Part shown: in pieces, positions 14,715 to 21,882 of the stretch
Position numbering within the stretch: position 1 is the stretch's first letter
Layout: the number at the start of each line of letters is the position of its first letter
NCBI GenBank assembly: GCA_964513975.1
Contig: CAZEON010000006.1
Coordinates: 1 to 29,655 of the forward strand
Direction: 5' to 3'
DNA length: 29,655 nt
Source of the DNA: CAZVBV01 sp964513975
GTDB taxonomy: Bacteria; Patescibacteriota; Gracilibacteria; UBA4473
Translations under genes and position numbers: made by a program
Notes under the pieces: model-generated
What the model saw: the letters and a program-made list of their open reading frames with translations, nothing else
Told to the model about the DNA's origin: nothing
Databases searched by the model: none

Positions 14715-16211
14715 TTAGTGTAAAAACGCACGCATTTCTGTGAGCACCATCGCCATCCCAAGTTCGTCTGTTTTTGCGAAGACTTCTTCGTCTTTAATCG
14801 ATCCTCCGGGTTGAATGATCGAGCTAATTCCTGCTGCTCCTGCTGCCTCTACAGCGTCTGCGAATGGAAAGAAGGCATCTGATGCCAAGACTGCTCCATT
14901 CGCGTGTGAGCCGGCTTGATCGAGCGCATTTCGCATCGCATCAACACGTGATGTCTGTCCTCCATTTGCACCAATCAATGCTCCGTCTTTTACCACGACA
15001 ATCGCGTTTGATTTTACAATTTTTACAATCCGCCATGCGGTTTCCAAATCATACCATTCATCTTCGGTTGGTTTTTTTGTGGTTGCCACTTTAAGATTTC
15101 CAAAGTCAGGATTTTGAATATCTAAATCTTGAACCAATGTCCCTCCTCGTACTTTTTTCACCACAATGTCGGCCGTTCGTTTATCGAAATCTGGAATCCG
15201 AAGAACTCTGAGGTTCTTTTTCGTTTTGAGAACTTCCAATGCATCGTCATAAAAATCTGGTGCCAACACCACTTCATTGAAGAAGGCGACAATCCCTTCT
15301 GCAATAACTTTCGTAACGGTTCTGTTTAAGGCAATAATTCCTCCAAACGCTGATACTCGATCACCCATTCCAAGTGCTTTTTCAAAAGCTTCGTCGATAT
15401 CTTTCCCCATTGCGGCGCAACACGGAGAAGCGTGTTTGATGATACAAGCGAAAGGTTTCTCGAAACTCATCGCGAGTTCCAATGCTCCGTTCGCATCTCC
15501 AAAGTTGTTGTAAGACAACGGTTTTCCATTGAGAATTTCTGCGTACACCAAGTTCGCGCCTGTTGAAAATGGATCTTCCAAAATCACCGCTTTTTGATGT
15601 GGATTTTCTCCATATCGTAGTGGCATTTTTTCTGCATTTTCATTCCAGAATTTTGCGATCAGGAGATCGTAATGCGCTGTCATTTCAAACACCTTCGTCG
15701 CCAACAATTTCTTGAATTTCAGTGATACATCTCCATTCCCCAGTTCTTCCAAAACTTTGTCATAGTCCGCTGGATCAACCACTGGCAAACAGAACTCATA
15801 GTTCTTTGCCGCAGCCCTGATCATCGATGGCCCGCCAATATCAATCTGTTCCACTTTGTCTTCAAATGACTTTGAATCGTCTTCGTAATTCTTTTTAAAC
15901 GGATATAAATTTACGACCACTAAATCAATATTTTCGATGTTGTTTTCGGTGCAAAATTTTTGATGTTCTTTGTTGTCGCGAAGATTTAAAACTCCCCCAA
16001 AAACTTGTGGTGTGAGTGTTTTAATTCGTCCCTCAAGTCCCTCTGGAAATCCAGTGAAGTCAGCCACTTCGATTAAGTTTTTGATCCCTTCTGTTTTCAA
16101 TTTTTTAAATGTTCCTCCAGTAGAAATAATCTGGAAGTCTAATGCCTCCAGTCCTTTTGCAAGCTCTACGATTCCTGTTTTATCCGATACCGAGAGAAGG
16201 GCATTTTTCAT
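14715..16211 (-). CDS. purH: Bifunctional AICAR transformylase / IMP cyclohydrolase
   Basis: 498 residues from ATG 16211 (MKNALLSVSDKTGI, the standard start); ATG 16229 would add six atypical residues. The N-terminal IMP cyclohydrolase (MGS-like) domain has STGGT. The AICAR transformylase part has RYGENPHQ, the catalytic Lys-His in IIKHASPCC, SAFGGIIALN, QPGGSIKDEEV and the C-terminal TEMRAFLH. It performs the last two steps of IMP synthesis in the cytoplasm. All key segments are present and the length is normal. It lies downstream of purQ on the same strand, separated by a 126-bp inverted-repeat element, so the two may still share a transcript. Confidence 0.96.
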   Translation of the reverse strand: MKNALLSVSDKTGIVELAKGLEALDFQIISTGGTFKKLKTEGIKNLIEVADFTGFPEGLEGRIKTLTPQVFGGVLNLRDNKEHQKFCTENNIENIDLVVVNLYPFKKNYEDDSKSFEDKVEQIDIGGPSMIRAAAKNYEFCLPVVDPADYDKVLEELGNGDVSLKFKKLLATKVFEMTAHYDLLIAKFWNENAEKMPLRYGENPHQKAVILEDPFSTGANLVYAEILNGKPLSYNNFGDANGALELAMSFEKPFACIIKHASPCCAAMGKDIDEAFEKALGMGDRVSAFGGIIALNRTVTKVIAEGIVAFFNEVVLAPDFYDDALEVLKTKKNLRVLRIPDFDKRTADIVVKKVRGGTLVQDLDIQNPDFGNLKVATTKKPTEDEWYDLETAWRIVKIVKSNAIVVVKDGALIGANGGQTSRVDAMRNALDQAGSHANGAVLASDAFFPFADAVEAAGAAGISSIIQPGGSIKDEEVFAKTDELGMAMVLTEMRAFLH

Positions 16212-16222
16212 GAATGAGGGGA

Positions 16223-16348
16223 TTGTCATTCCCGCGGGGCCTGTCCTCGAGAAGTCGGGGAGCGGGAACCAAGGACTACCCCATTGTAACTGCTCTCAAT
16301 CTCCAAATCAATACTGAACCAAGTTCAGCACAGGGCTTGGAATGACAA
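16223..16348. repeat. Inverted-repeat element between purQ and purH (TTGTCATTCC ends)
   Basis: TTGTCATTCC (16223-16232) and GGAATGACAA (16339-16348) are perfect inverted ends. An inner imperfect CCCGC..GCGGG stem lies near the left end. It resembles the element at 7877-7962 in its ends and the CCCGC(GAAG)GCGGG hairpin at 21008 in its core. Confidence 0.6.
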
Positions 16349-16355
16349 AAGAGCT

Positions 16356-17585
16356 TTATACTTTAAATATTTCTGCCGAATTTGGATTGGCAAGGAGTCT
16401 GTTCTGCAAAACTTTGTCTACCGCATCACCCGAAACTTTCCCAAAGTTCCAACATCGGAAGATGCGCACTTTTACTTCTGTATCAAACATCACTGAAAGC
16501 TTCTCACTGAGTGCCACCGCAGAGTCGTCTTCGAACGGCAACACAGCGTATTTCGCAGGTGCAGATCCAGAAATTAATGTCTCTTTGTTTGAATTAAAGA
16601 TGAGCCCAGAGTCTACAATTTTTGATTCGTCTAAATTTTTTCCAGTGATTTCGTACAACAACGATTTCTCAACTTTAATTTTCTCACCCGCCACATTGCT
16701 GGCCGTTTGTGAGACAGAAAAAGCTTCATTGTCTGTAATAATCAATTTCTTTTCCATTACGATCGCGTCTTTTTCAAGTTCCAATGTTTGAATTTCTGGA
16801 ATCTCAACGGATGAAAAATCTCCGATTTCAACCACGTCTGGTGATCGTCCTTCTTCAATCCACTGACACATAGATTTTATGATTTGATCTCCATCACATG
16901 AGTCATAAAACCGCTCTGGATGAGGCATGATCGCCCCAATCGTTCCCTCTTTATTTACCACCATCGCCGTTGCAAATTTCGCTCCATTTGGTGTTACGGG
17001 AAAATTTGCATCTACATTTCCATCCTCATCACAATATCGGAACGCCACTTGACTTCCTTCTTCGAGAACTTTCAAAGCGGATTCATCAACTGATGTAAAT
17101 CGTCCTTCTCCATGCGCCACTGGAACTTTTAATAAATCCCCCACATTGTGAGAAAACGCCGTATCGGTTCGTTCTGGTTTTATATTCACCCACACGTTGT
17201 AATATCCCGTTCCGAGAACTTTTCCAGTCTTGTCTCGTCGCACATTTTCTGCGAGTGAGAATGGCACTGGGTTATCGCCCACCGGAATCAATCCTGATTC
17301 CATGATCATTTGTGCTCCATTACACACCCCCAAGATTACTTTTCCTTTTTTCGCTTCTTCTCGGATCGCGTCAAAAATTTCTTCTCGCGCCGCGATTGCT
17401 CCCGATCGTCCTCGATCTTCAAATGAAAATCCTCCGATCAAAAAATACGCATCAAAGTTTCCGATTTTCTCGACTTTATTCCAAAGCACAAGCTCTGCGT
17501 CGAATCCATTTCTTGTTGCTGCACGTAATGATTCTGTTTCGCAATTATTTCCAGGGAACGTGATAACGGCAATTTTTGGGGTCAT
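16356..17585 (-). CDS. purQ: FGAM synthase glutaminase subunit fused to a PurS-like domain
   Basis: 409 residues; ordinary PurQ has about 220-260. Residues 1-245 are a class I glutamine amidotransferase: N-terminal PKIAVITFPGNNCE, nucleophile Cys 88 in GVCNGAQ, and His 222/Glu 224 in MPHPERF. It makes ammonia from glutamine for PurL. Residues ~275-409 are extra. The last ~75 (from PFEDDSAVALSEKL to RLLANPNSAEIF) resemble PurS, including the LLANxxIExY-like end, and the preceding part (VEKSLLYEITGKNLDESKI) may be a second PurS-like half. This suggests a PurQ-PurS fusion. A TACAAT -10 box at 17596-17601 places the RNA start about four bases before ATG 17585. The glutaminase call is firm; the PurS call is by pattern only. 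Confidence 0.9.
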   Translation of the reverse strand: MTPKIAVITFPGNNCETESLRAATRNGFDAELVLWNKVEKIGNFDAYFLIGGFSFEDRGRSGAIAAREEIFDAIREEAKKGKVILGVCNGAQMIMESGLIPVGDNPVPFSLAENVRRDKTGKVLGTGYYNVWVNIKPERTDTAFSHNVGDLLKVPVAHGEGRFTSVDESALKVLEEGSQVAFRYCDEDGNVDANFPVTPNGAKFATAMVVNKEGTIGAIMPHPERFYDSCDGDQIIKSMCQWIEEGRSPDVVEIGDFSSVEIPEIQTLELEKDAIVMEKKLIITDNEAFSVSQTASNVAGEKIKVEKSLLYEITGKNLDESKIVDSGLIFNSNKETLISGSAPAKYAVLPFEDDSAVALSEKLSVMFDTEVKVRIFRCWNFGKVSGDAVDKVLQNRLLANPNSAEIFKV

Positions 17586-17710
17586 TTGTGGAACGATTGT
17601 ACTGATTTTTAGCGAGAAAAAAAGAAAAATCCGGTGCTATTTCGGGTTGTTGATTTTTAATTTTCAATTTTTTCCTCACCCTCAATTATTTCTATTAGCA
17701 GACGAATCTC

Positions 17711-17732
17711 ATTACGTAATCGATTACGTAAT
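17711..17732. promoter_or_regulatory. 22-bp palindrome made of two ATTACGTAATCG units
   Basis: ATTACGTAATCG is tandemly repeated (17711-17722, 17723-17734), and 17711-17732 is also a perfect palindrome. It lies between the divergent purQ and rmuC genes. The form suits a repressor operator. The rest of the 424-base gap (17586-18009) holds two CCCCGGGG palindromes and AT-rich sequence. Confidence 0.5.
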
Positions 17733-17830
17733 CGAAAAAAACAATCAACAAGAACCCGTTCTGGAAATACCATTATTAATTCAATAAAATTAAACATATA
17801 CACACAGGTTGTTTTAATTCGTCCAAATTA

Positions 17831-17915
17831 AATTCAACCCCGGGGTTGAATTTTGGAGATCCGGCAAGAATAAGACAAAACTTCAAGTTCAGACTTAACT
17901 CAACCCCGGGGTTGA
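17831..17915. repeat. Pair of CAACCCCGGGGTTG palindromes
   Basis: A 22-bp perfect palindrome lies at 17831-17852 (core CAACCCCGGGGTTG) and a 16-bp one at 17900-17915 (TCAACCCCGGGGTTGA). The first is followed by TTTTGG and could terminate weakly; the second is followed by A's and cannot terminate on the plus strand. Confidence 0.7.
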
Positions 17916-18009
17916 AAAAAACAAGCTCAACTCCAAGCCCTAAGTTCTAAAATAACTATTAACTCTAAACTATTAACTATGAACTATTTCTTGTACACTC
18001 TTCGCGCAC

Positions 18010-19053
18010 ATGGAGATAATCTTGATAGCTATTGGAGTATTAATACTCGCTGGAATTGGGTTAGTCTTTTGGAAATTGAATTCCCCACAAGATGATGGCG
18101 ATTTATTAGACGAATTTAAACGTGATCGAGAAACACGATTTCGGGAGGCGGAATCTTTGAGAAATGAAATGCGAGAAAGTTCAAAAACGCTTCAAGAACA
18201 ATTTGATCGCGTAAATAAAACCGTGGATAACAAGTTATCTGATTCTTCAAAACAGTTGAACGAACGACTCGATAAATCTTCTACCGTAATTGGAAATTTG
18301 CAAAAAGAACTCGGAAAAATGGGAGAGATTGGATCAAAAATTGAGAATCTGGACAAAATCCTCCGTGCGCCAAAAGGCCGTGGTGGAATGGGAGAAGAGA
18401 GTTTGGAAGAAATCCTACGATCCATTTTCCCTGCAAATTTATGGGAACGACAATTTAATCTCGGAACGGGACTCGTTGTGGATGCGGTAGTAAAAACTTC
18501 GAGCGGACTTATTCCCATTGATGCCAAATTTCCACTGCCAGCGTTTGAAAGAATCGTGCAGGCAGAAAATGATGAAGCCTTGGAAAAAGCGCAGAAAGAA
18601 TTTCAAAAAGACATGAAACTTCGAATCGATGAAGTGGCGAAATATATCCGTCCTGAAAAAGAAACGATGGATTTTGCGATTCTCTTTTTGCCAAACGAAA
18701 ACGTGTACTACGAAGCGGCGATTCGTTCTGGTGAAATCAGTGAATATACGAAGAAAAAGAAGGTGTTGTTAACGGGTCCCAACACCATGCTCTACGTACT
18801 TCAAATGTTATTCCAAGCGTATCAAAGCCAGGAATTTGCACGGGAAGCACAACATGCTTTGGCGGAACTTTCGGGAGTCAAGAAACAAGCCGAACGTTTA
18901 GACGAAGAGATTGGAGTGCTCGCAAAACACATCGGAAATGCGAATTCAAAAGTGTCTGATGTACAGGGCGAAAACATGAAATTGCAAAACCAAGTCGAAC
19001 GCGCACAAGCGCTTGAATCTGGGCTTACAGAAGATCAAGGAAAATTGTTGTAA
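18010..19053 (+). CDS. rmuC: RmuC family protein
   Basis: 347 residues. Residues 4-22 form a membrane anchor (IILIAIGVLILAGIGLVFW). Residues ~30-105 are a charged coiled coil. From ~118 the RmuC nuclease-like domain follows: GGMGEESLEEIL, LVVDAVVKTSSGLIPIDAKFPL, and MDFAILFLPNENVYYEAAI. RmuC limits recombination between inverted repeats and resembles restriction-type nucleases, but its biochemical action is not established. A shorter C-terminus than E. coli RmuC is usual for Gram-positive and CPR members. TACACT at 17994-17999 would start RNA about four bases before the ATG. A TA operator begins directly after the stop. Confidence 0.9.
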   Translation: MEIILIAIGVLILAGIGLVFWKLNSPQDDGDLLDEFKRDRETRFREAESLRNEMRESSKTLQEQFDRVNKTVDNKLSDSSKQLNERLDKSSTVIGNLQKELGKMGEIGSKIENLDKILRAPKGRGGMGEESLEEILRSIFPANLWERQFNLGTGLVVDAVVKTSSGLIPIDAKFPLPAFERIVQAENDEALEKAQKEFQKDMKLRIDEVAKYIRPEKETMDFAILFLPNENVYYEAAIRSGEISEYTKKKKVLLTGPNTMLYVLQMLFQAYQSQEFAREAQHALAELSGVKKQAERLDEEIGVLAKHIGNANSKVSDVQGENMKLQNQVERAQALESGLTEDQGKLL

Positions 19054-19054
19054 T

Positions 19055-19106
19055 ATATTTTGTACAAAATATCGTAAAAAATATTGACACAAATTTCGTA
19101 CGGATT
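19055..19106 (+). promoter_or_regulatory. Two-site operator of the toxin-antitoxin operon
   Basis: A perfect 18-bp palindrome, ATATTTTGTACAAAATAT (19055-19072), and a related site, ATTTCGTACGGATT (19093-19106). Their centres are 36 bp apart, and the second overlaps the promoter. This is the usual pattern for autoregulation by an antitoxin or TA complex. Confidence 0.65.
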
Positions 19107-19111
19107 AAAAT
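19084..19111 (+). promoter_or_regulatory. Promoter of the toxin-antitoxin operon
   Basis: TTGACA (19084-19089), 16 bases, TAAAAT (19106-19111). Predicted RNA start is near 19118, 25 bases before ATG 19143. Confidence 0.7.
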
Positions 19112-19142
19112 AAGAACAGAAAAAAACTTTTCGATACCAAAC

Positions 19143-19445
19143 ATGAAAAAATACCTGCAAACCACCATTGTTAATAATTCCACAAAGAATGTCCCCATCT
19201 CAGAATTTCGCTCCAACATGTCAAAATTCGTCGATGAGTGCGAACAATCTGGAACAGGATTTTCAATTATTCGCAATTCTCGTCCCTGTGTATTTATAAT
19301 CAATACTGATGAATATGCAAAATACGACAAATGGAAAAAGGAAAACTTCTGGAACGAAGTTGCCGAAGCAGAACAAGAGCTGGAGGAAGGAAAGGGGGAA
19401 ATCTTTGATAGCGCTGAGGACTTCCTCAAAGATCTCGCAACATAA
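19143..19445 (+). CDS. Phd/YefM-type antitoxin
   Basis: 100 residues. The N-terminal half has the Phd/YefM pattern: PISEFRSNMSKFVDECEQ, then FSIIRNSRPCVFIINTDEYAKYD, corresponding to the DNA-binding dimer domain. The C-terminal half is acidic and helical (NEVAEAEQELEEGKGEIFDSAEDFL), as expected for the segment that wraps the toxin. A two-site palindromic operator lies upstream. The following reading frame is a RelE-like toxin that overlaps it by 41 bases. The first codons of the gene have no Shine-Dalgarno. Confidence 0.85.
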   Translation: MKKYLQTTIVNNSTKNVPISEFRSNMSKFVDECEQSGTGFSIIRNSRPCVFIINTDEYAKYDKWKKENFWNEVAEAEQELEEGKGEIFDSAEDFLKDLAT

Positions 19446-19698
19446 AACAATCGAAAGAAGCCCTCTCTTTAAAAGACGTTATAAAAAACTTCCAGCAAAC
19501 CTGCAAAAGGAATTTCAAAGAAAGTTTGTTTTGTTTTCTCAAAATATTTTTCATCCCGAACTCAAAACCCACAAGATAAATCCCAAAAAACTGCAATATT
19601 ATGCTTTTTCAATTGATTACAACTGGAGAACTGTCTTTCGTATGGAGAAAGATAAAATAGTCTTCATTTCAATTGGAACACACGACGAAGTGTATTAG
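19405..19698 (+). CDS. RelE/ParE-superfamily toxin
   Basis: 97 residues from TTG 19405. Recognisable toxin sequence begins at TIERSPLFKRRYKKLP and ends YAFSIDYNWRTVFRMEKDKIVFISIGTHDEVY, the RelE/StbE-like core with the usual GTHDEVY end. Toxins of this type mostly cut mRNA at the ribosome. There is no ATG or GTG near the expected start. TTG 19405 has a good Shine-Dalgarno-like AAAGGGGG six bases upstream, inside the antitoxin gene. The alternative ATG 19309 would add 32 further non-conserved residues and overlap the antitoxin far more. The overlap suggests coupled translation. Frameshifting at the G5 run is another possibility. Confidence 0.75.
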   Translation: MIALRTSSKISQHKTIERSPLFKRRYKKLPANLQKEFQRKFVLFSQNIFHPELKTHKINPKKLQYYAFSIDYNWRTVFRMEKDKIVFISIGTHDEVY

Positions 19699-19701
19699 AA
19701 T
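19673..19701 (+). promoter_or_regulatory. Putative promoter of purL inside the toxin gene end, near-leaderless
   Basis: TTGGAA (19673-19678), 17 bases, TAGAAT (19696-19701). Predicted RNA start 19708, two bases before ATG 19710. It overlaps the toxin 3' end. Confidence 0.4.
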
Positions 19702-19709
19702 TCTCCCGA

Positions 19710-20993
19710 ATGAATCTCGATTTTACTGGCCCCAACGCAGAACAACTTCTCAAAGAACACAATATTGCCCTCAAGCTTTCTGAAGCTTTGGATTTACAAA
19801 AACAACTTGGACGACCGATGACACTCACCGAAGCGACTATCTTTGGAATCCAATTATCAGAACACTGTTCGTACAAAAGTTCTGGAAAGTTTCTCAAAAC
19901 GATGCCAACGAGCGGACCAAATGTAATCTTGGGACCAGCGGAGGATTCTGGAATTGTAAAAGTATTTGAAGAAAACGGAGAGAATTATGCCATTGCCGTG
20001 TCTCACGAATCACACAATCACCCAAGCCAGATCGTGCCTTACGAAGGAGCTGCAACGGGTGTAGGAGGGATTGTTCGAGACATCTTGTGCATGGGGGCTC
20101 GTCCGGTTGGGACTCTCGATTCGTTAAGATTTGGTGATCCAAAGAAAAACGTACAAAAAAATATTGCGACTGTGGCCGTGGAAGGAATCGCTGGATATGG
20201 AAATCCGCTTGGGGTTCCAAATGCGGGAGGAGATGTATTTTTTGATGAAGAATTTGATGAAAACTGCTTGGTAAATGTAACCGCCATGGGCGTGTTGCGA
20301 GAATCTGATTTGATTCATTCGTACGTTCCCAAGTGTGCGGCAGAAGAAAATTGGGACTTGCTGATTGTCGGAAAACCGACGGACAATTCTGGGTTCGGAG
20401 GAGCAAGTTTCGCCTCTGATACGTTTGAAGAAGACGATGACATGGAAAGCAAAAAAGCGGCGGTTCAAGAACCGAACCCCTTCCTCGAACGACATCTCGT
20501 GGCTTCCTTTCTCGATCTGTTTGAGACCTTGAAAAAAGAAGGAACCTTCGACAAATTTGCATGTAAGGATTTGGGAGCAGGAGGAGTTGTGTGTGCGACG
20601 GTTGAAATTGTCGACAGTGCTGGATTTGGAGCGGATGTGTACATGGATAAATTACACACCGTTGGTGGATATCCACCGCATGTAGTGGCGTGTAGTGAGA
20701 CGCAAGAGCGGTTCTGCATCGGATGTCATCCTGATTTAACAAAGCAAATTCTCGATCACTTTAATAAGAAATGGGAACTCGGGAAGGTGGCTGAAAATGC
20801 TGGCGCTTCGGTAGTGGGAAAGGTGCGAGCCGACGGACAATACATTGTGAGAAACGGCGATGAGATACTCTGTGATGCGCCTGCGAGCATGGTAACCGAA
20901 GGAATTGCCTACGATCGTGAATATGAAATCCCGAAAATCAACGAGAAGCGAACTGAAGTTGCGTTTGAAAATGGAGAGATTGTGTTCTCTTAA
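19710..20993 (+). CDS. purL: FGAM synthase subunit PurL, half-length
   Basis: 427 residues; usual small PurL has 600-740. Present: the linker with catalytic-site SEHCSYKSS (His 52), the first AIRS-like N domain (SHESHNHPSQIVPYEGAATGVGGIVRD, GYGNPLGVPNAGG), and the first C domain (GKPTDNSGFGGASFAS, KDLGAGGVVCATVEIVDSAG, SETQERF, ending VVGKVRADG). The second N/C pair, which normally completes the pseudo-dimer, is missing. The stop is a real TAA and no second half is found in any frame downstream in this window. PurL converts FGAR to FGAM with ATP and PurQ ammonia. A half-size enzyme would need to dimerise like PurM or pair with a separately encoded half. It begins right after the toxin gene. 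Confidence 0.9.
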   Translation: MNLDFTGPNAEQLLKEHNIALKLSEALDLQKQLGRPMTLTEATIFGIQLSEHCSYKSSGKFLKTMPTSGPNVILGPAEDSGIVKVFEENGENYAIAVSHESHNHPSQIVPYEGAATGVGGIVRDILCMGARPVGTLDSLRFGDPKKNVQKNIATVAVEGIAGYGNPLGVPNAGGDVFFDEEFDENCLVNVTAMGVLRESDLIHSYVPKCAAEENWDLLIVGKPTDNSGFGGASFASDTFEEDDDMESKKAAVQEPNPFLERHLVASFLDLFETLKKEGTFDKFACKDLGAGGVVCATVEIVDSAGFGADVYMDKLHTVGGYPPHVVACSETQERFCIGCHPDLTKQILDHFNKKWELGKVAENAGASVVGKVRADGQYIVRNGDEILCDAPASMVTEGIAYDREYEIPKINEKRTEVAFENGEIVFS

Positions 20994-21007
20994 AAAATAA
21001 CCCCTCA

Positions 21008-21025
21008 TTCCCGCGAAGGCGGGAA
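21008..21025. repeat. TTCCCGC(GAAG)GCGGGAA hairpin, dRS3-like
   Basis: Perfect 7-bp arms with a 4-base loop, 15 bases past the purL stop. No T-tract follows, so it is a repeat-type hairpin rather than a clear terminator. The form resembles the ATTCCC..GGGAAT repeats known from Neisseria and other bacteria. Confidence 0.6.
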
Positions 21026-21097
21026 CCTAGTCTTTAGAAAATTCCTTATTCTCTAGCTCTCCCAGTCAATCTGAAGAATGAGGGAAGTGTTTTATAA

Positions 21098-21125
21098 TTG
21101 ATAATTACCGATTTATTCCTACAAT
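21098..21125 (+). promoter_or_regulatory. Promoter of the gene at 21133, leaderless type
   Basis: TTGATA (21098-21103), 16 bases, TACAAT (21120-21125). Predicted RNA start 21132, one base before the ATG. A further TATAAT at 21093-21098 lacks a good -35. Confidence 0.5.
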
Positions 21126-21132
21126 CAAGCCA

Positions 21133-21780
21133 ATGGTACACACATTTTGGAGTCGTGATTTTGGAGCGTTCGTCTTTGGACGGGCGGTTTTGAAAATCGA
21201 CCCCAATGCCCAACTCGAATTTCATGTTGTCCAAGTGGGGACAAAAAAAGGAGTGAGTGAAAGTGATTTCTGGGACAAAGGAGTACAAGAAATTCTAAAA
21301 TCACACACTCGATTTGGACGAGTGGGGTTGTTTCATGAACGAGTGAATAAAGAGGCAAAAGACTTTTGCAATGATGTTGTAAAAACGAAACAAGACTATT
21401 CTCCGAATGACGAGAGGCGAGCTCGAAAGACGCCCGAACTTACGGCTTTCCAGATGCAGGGGGTGCTTTCTTTGGCAAATGAAGGATTAGCTGACTCTGT
21501 GGAATTTCGACGACTCACGCGGAAGTTTATCCGTCACGCGAAACACGCACACTGCGATACGATCTTCTTTCTTGATGCTATTTTGGGCGAAGAAAAAACC
21601 AGAACCATCCTCAAGCACCTCGCTGGAACGCAGATAAAACTCTTTTTTCCTGATGATTTCATGGAAGAAGTGAAACCTTCAACAGCAAAAGAACGAGTAG
21701 TAAAAATTGAAAGTGAAGACGATGAAGAATTCACTCGAAAAATGGCAGAAAAAATACTGTGCACGAAATTGAAAAAATAA
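21133..21780 (+). CDS. Conserved-looking protein of unknown function, weak Asp/Glu-racemase resemblance
   Basis: 215 residues, soluble. The N-terminus FWSRDFGAFVFGRAVLKIDPNAQLEF has the spacing of the glutamate-racemase opening (xDSGxGGLTVLxxLxxxLPN), and the late part (NEGLADSVEFRRLTRKFIRHAKHAHCDTIFFLDAILGEEKT) runs parallel to the segment holding the second active Cys (CDTLVLGCTHYP). The catalytic Cys positions are not conserved: LDAI stands where GCTH should be. If related, it has lost racemase chemistry. Residues 185-215 form a charged tail. It follows purL but has its own leaderless promoter. The assignment is speculative; only the reading frame is firm. Confidence 0.65.
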   Translation: MVHTFWSRDFGAFVFGRAVLKIDPNAQLEFHVVQVGTKKGVSESDFWDKGVQEILKSHTRFGRVGLFHERVNKEAKDFCNDVVKTKQDYSPNDERRARKTPELTAFQMQGVLSLANEGLADSVEFRRLTRKFIRHAKHAHCDTIFFLDAILGEEKTRTILKHLAGTQIKLFFPDDFMEEVKPSTAKERVVKIESEDDEEFTRKMAEKILCTKLKK

Positions 21781-21847
21781 CTCTTAGACTCTTCGATCCC
21801 CGCTTTCGCGAGGACATGCTTTTTAACTCTTTAACTTGCCCTTTCCC

Positions 21848-21876
21848 TTGTATTGGAGCGGGTTTTGTGGTATCAT
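21848..21876 (+). promoter_or_regulatory. Promoter of pilB, leaderless
   Basis: TTGTAT (21848-21853), 17 bases, TATCAT (21871-21876). The predicted RNA start coincides with the A of ATG 21883. The boxes are nearly the same as at the PKD gene (TTGTAT..TATAAT). Confidence 0.65.
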
Positions 21877-21882
21877 TAGGAG

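Noticed and set aside
17900..17915. Palindrome as terminator
   Set aside because: A's, not T's, follow on the plus strand, and on the minus strand the T-run precedes the stem.
19309..19404. ATG 19309 as the toxin start
   Set aside because: It would add 32 residues without similarity and overlap the antitoxin by 137 bases; TTG 19405 has the better ribosome site.
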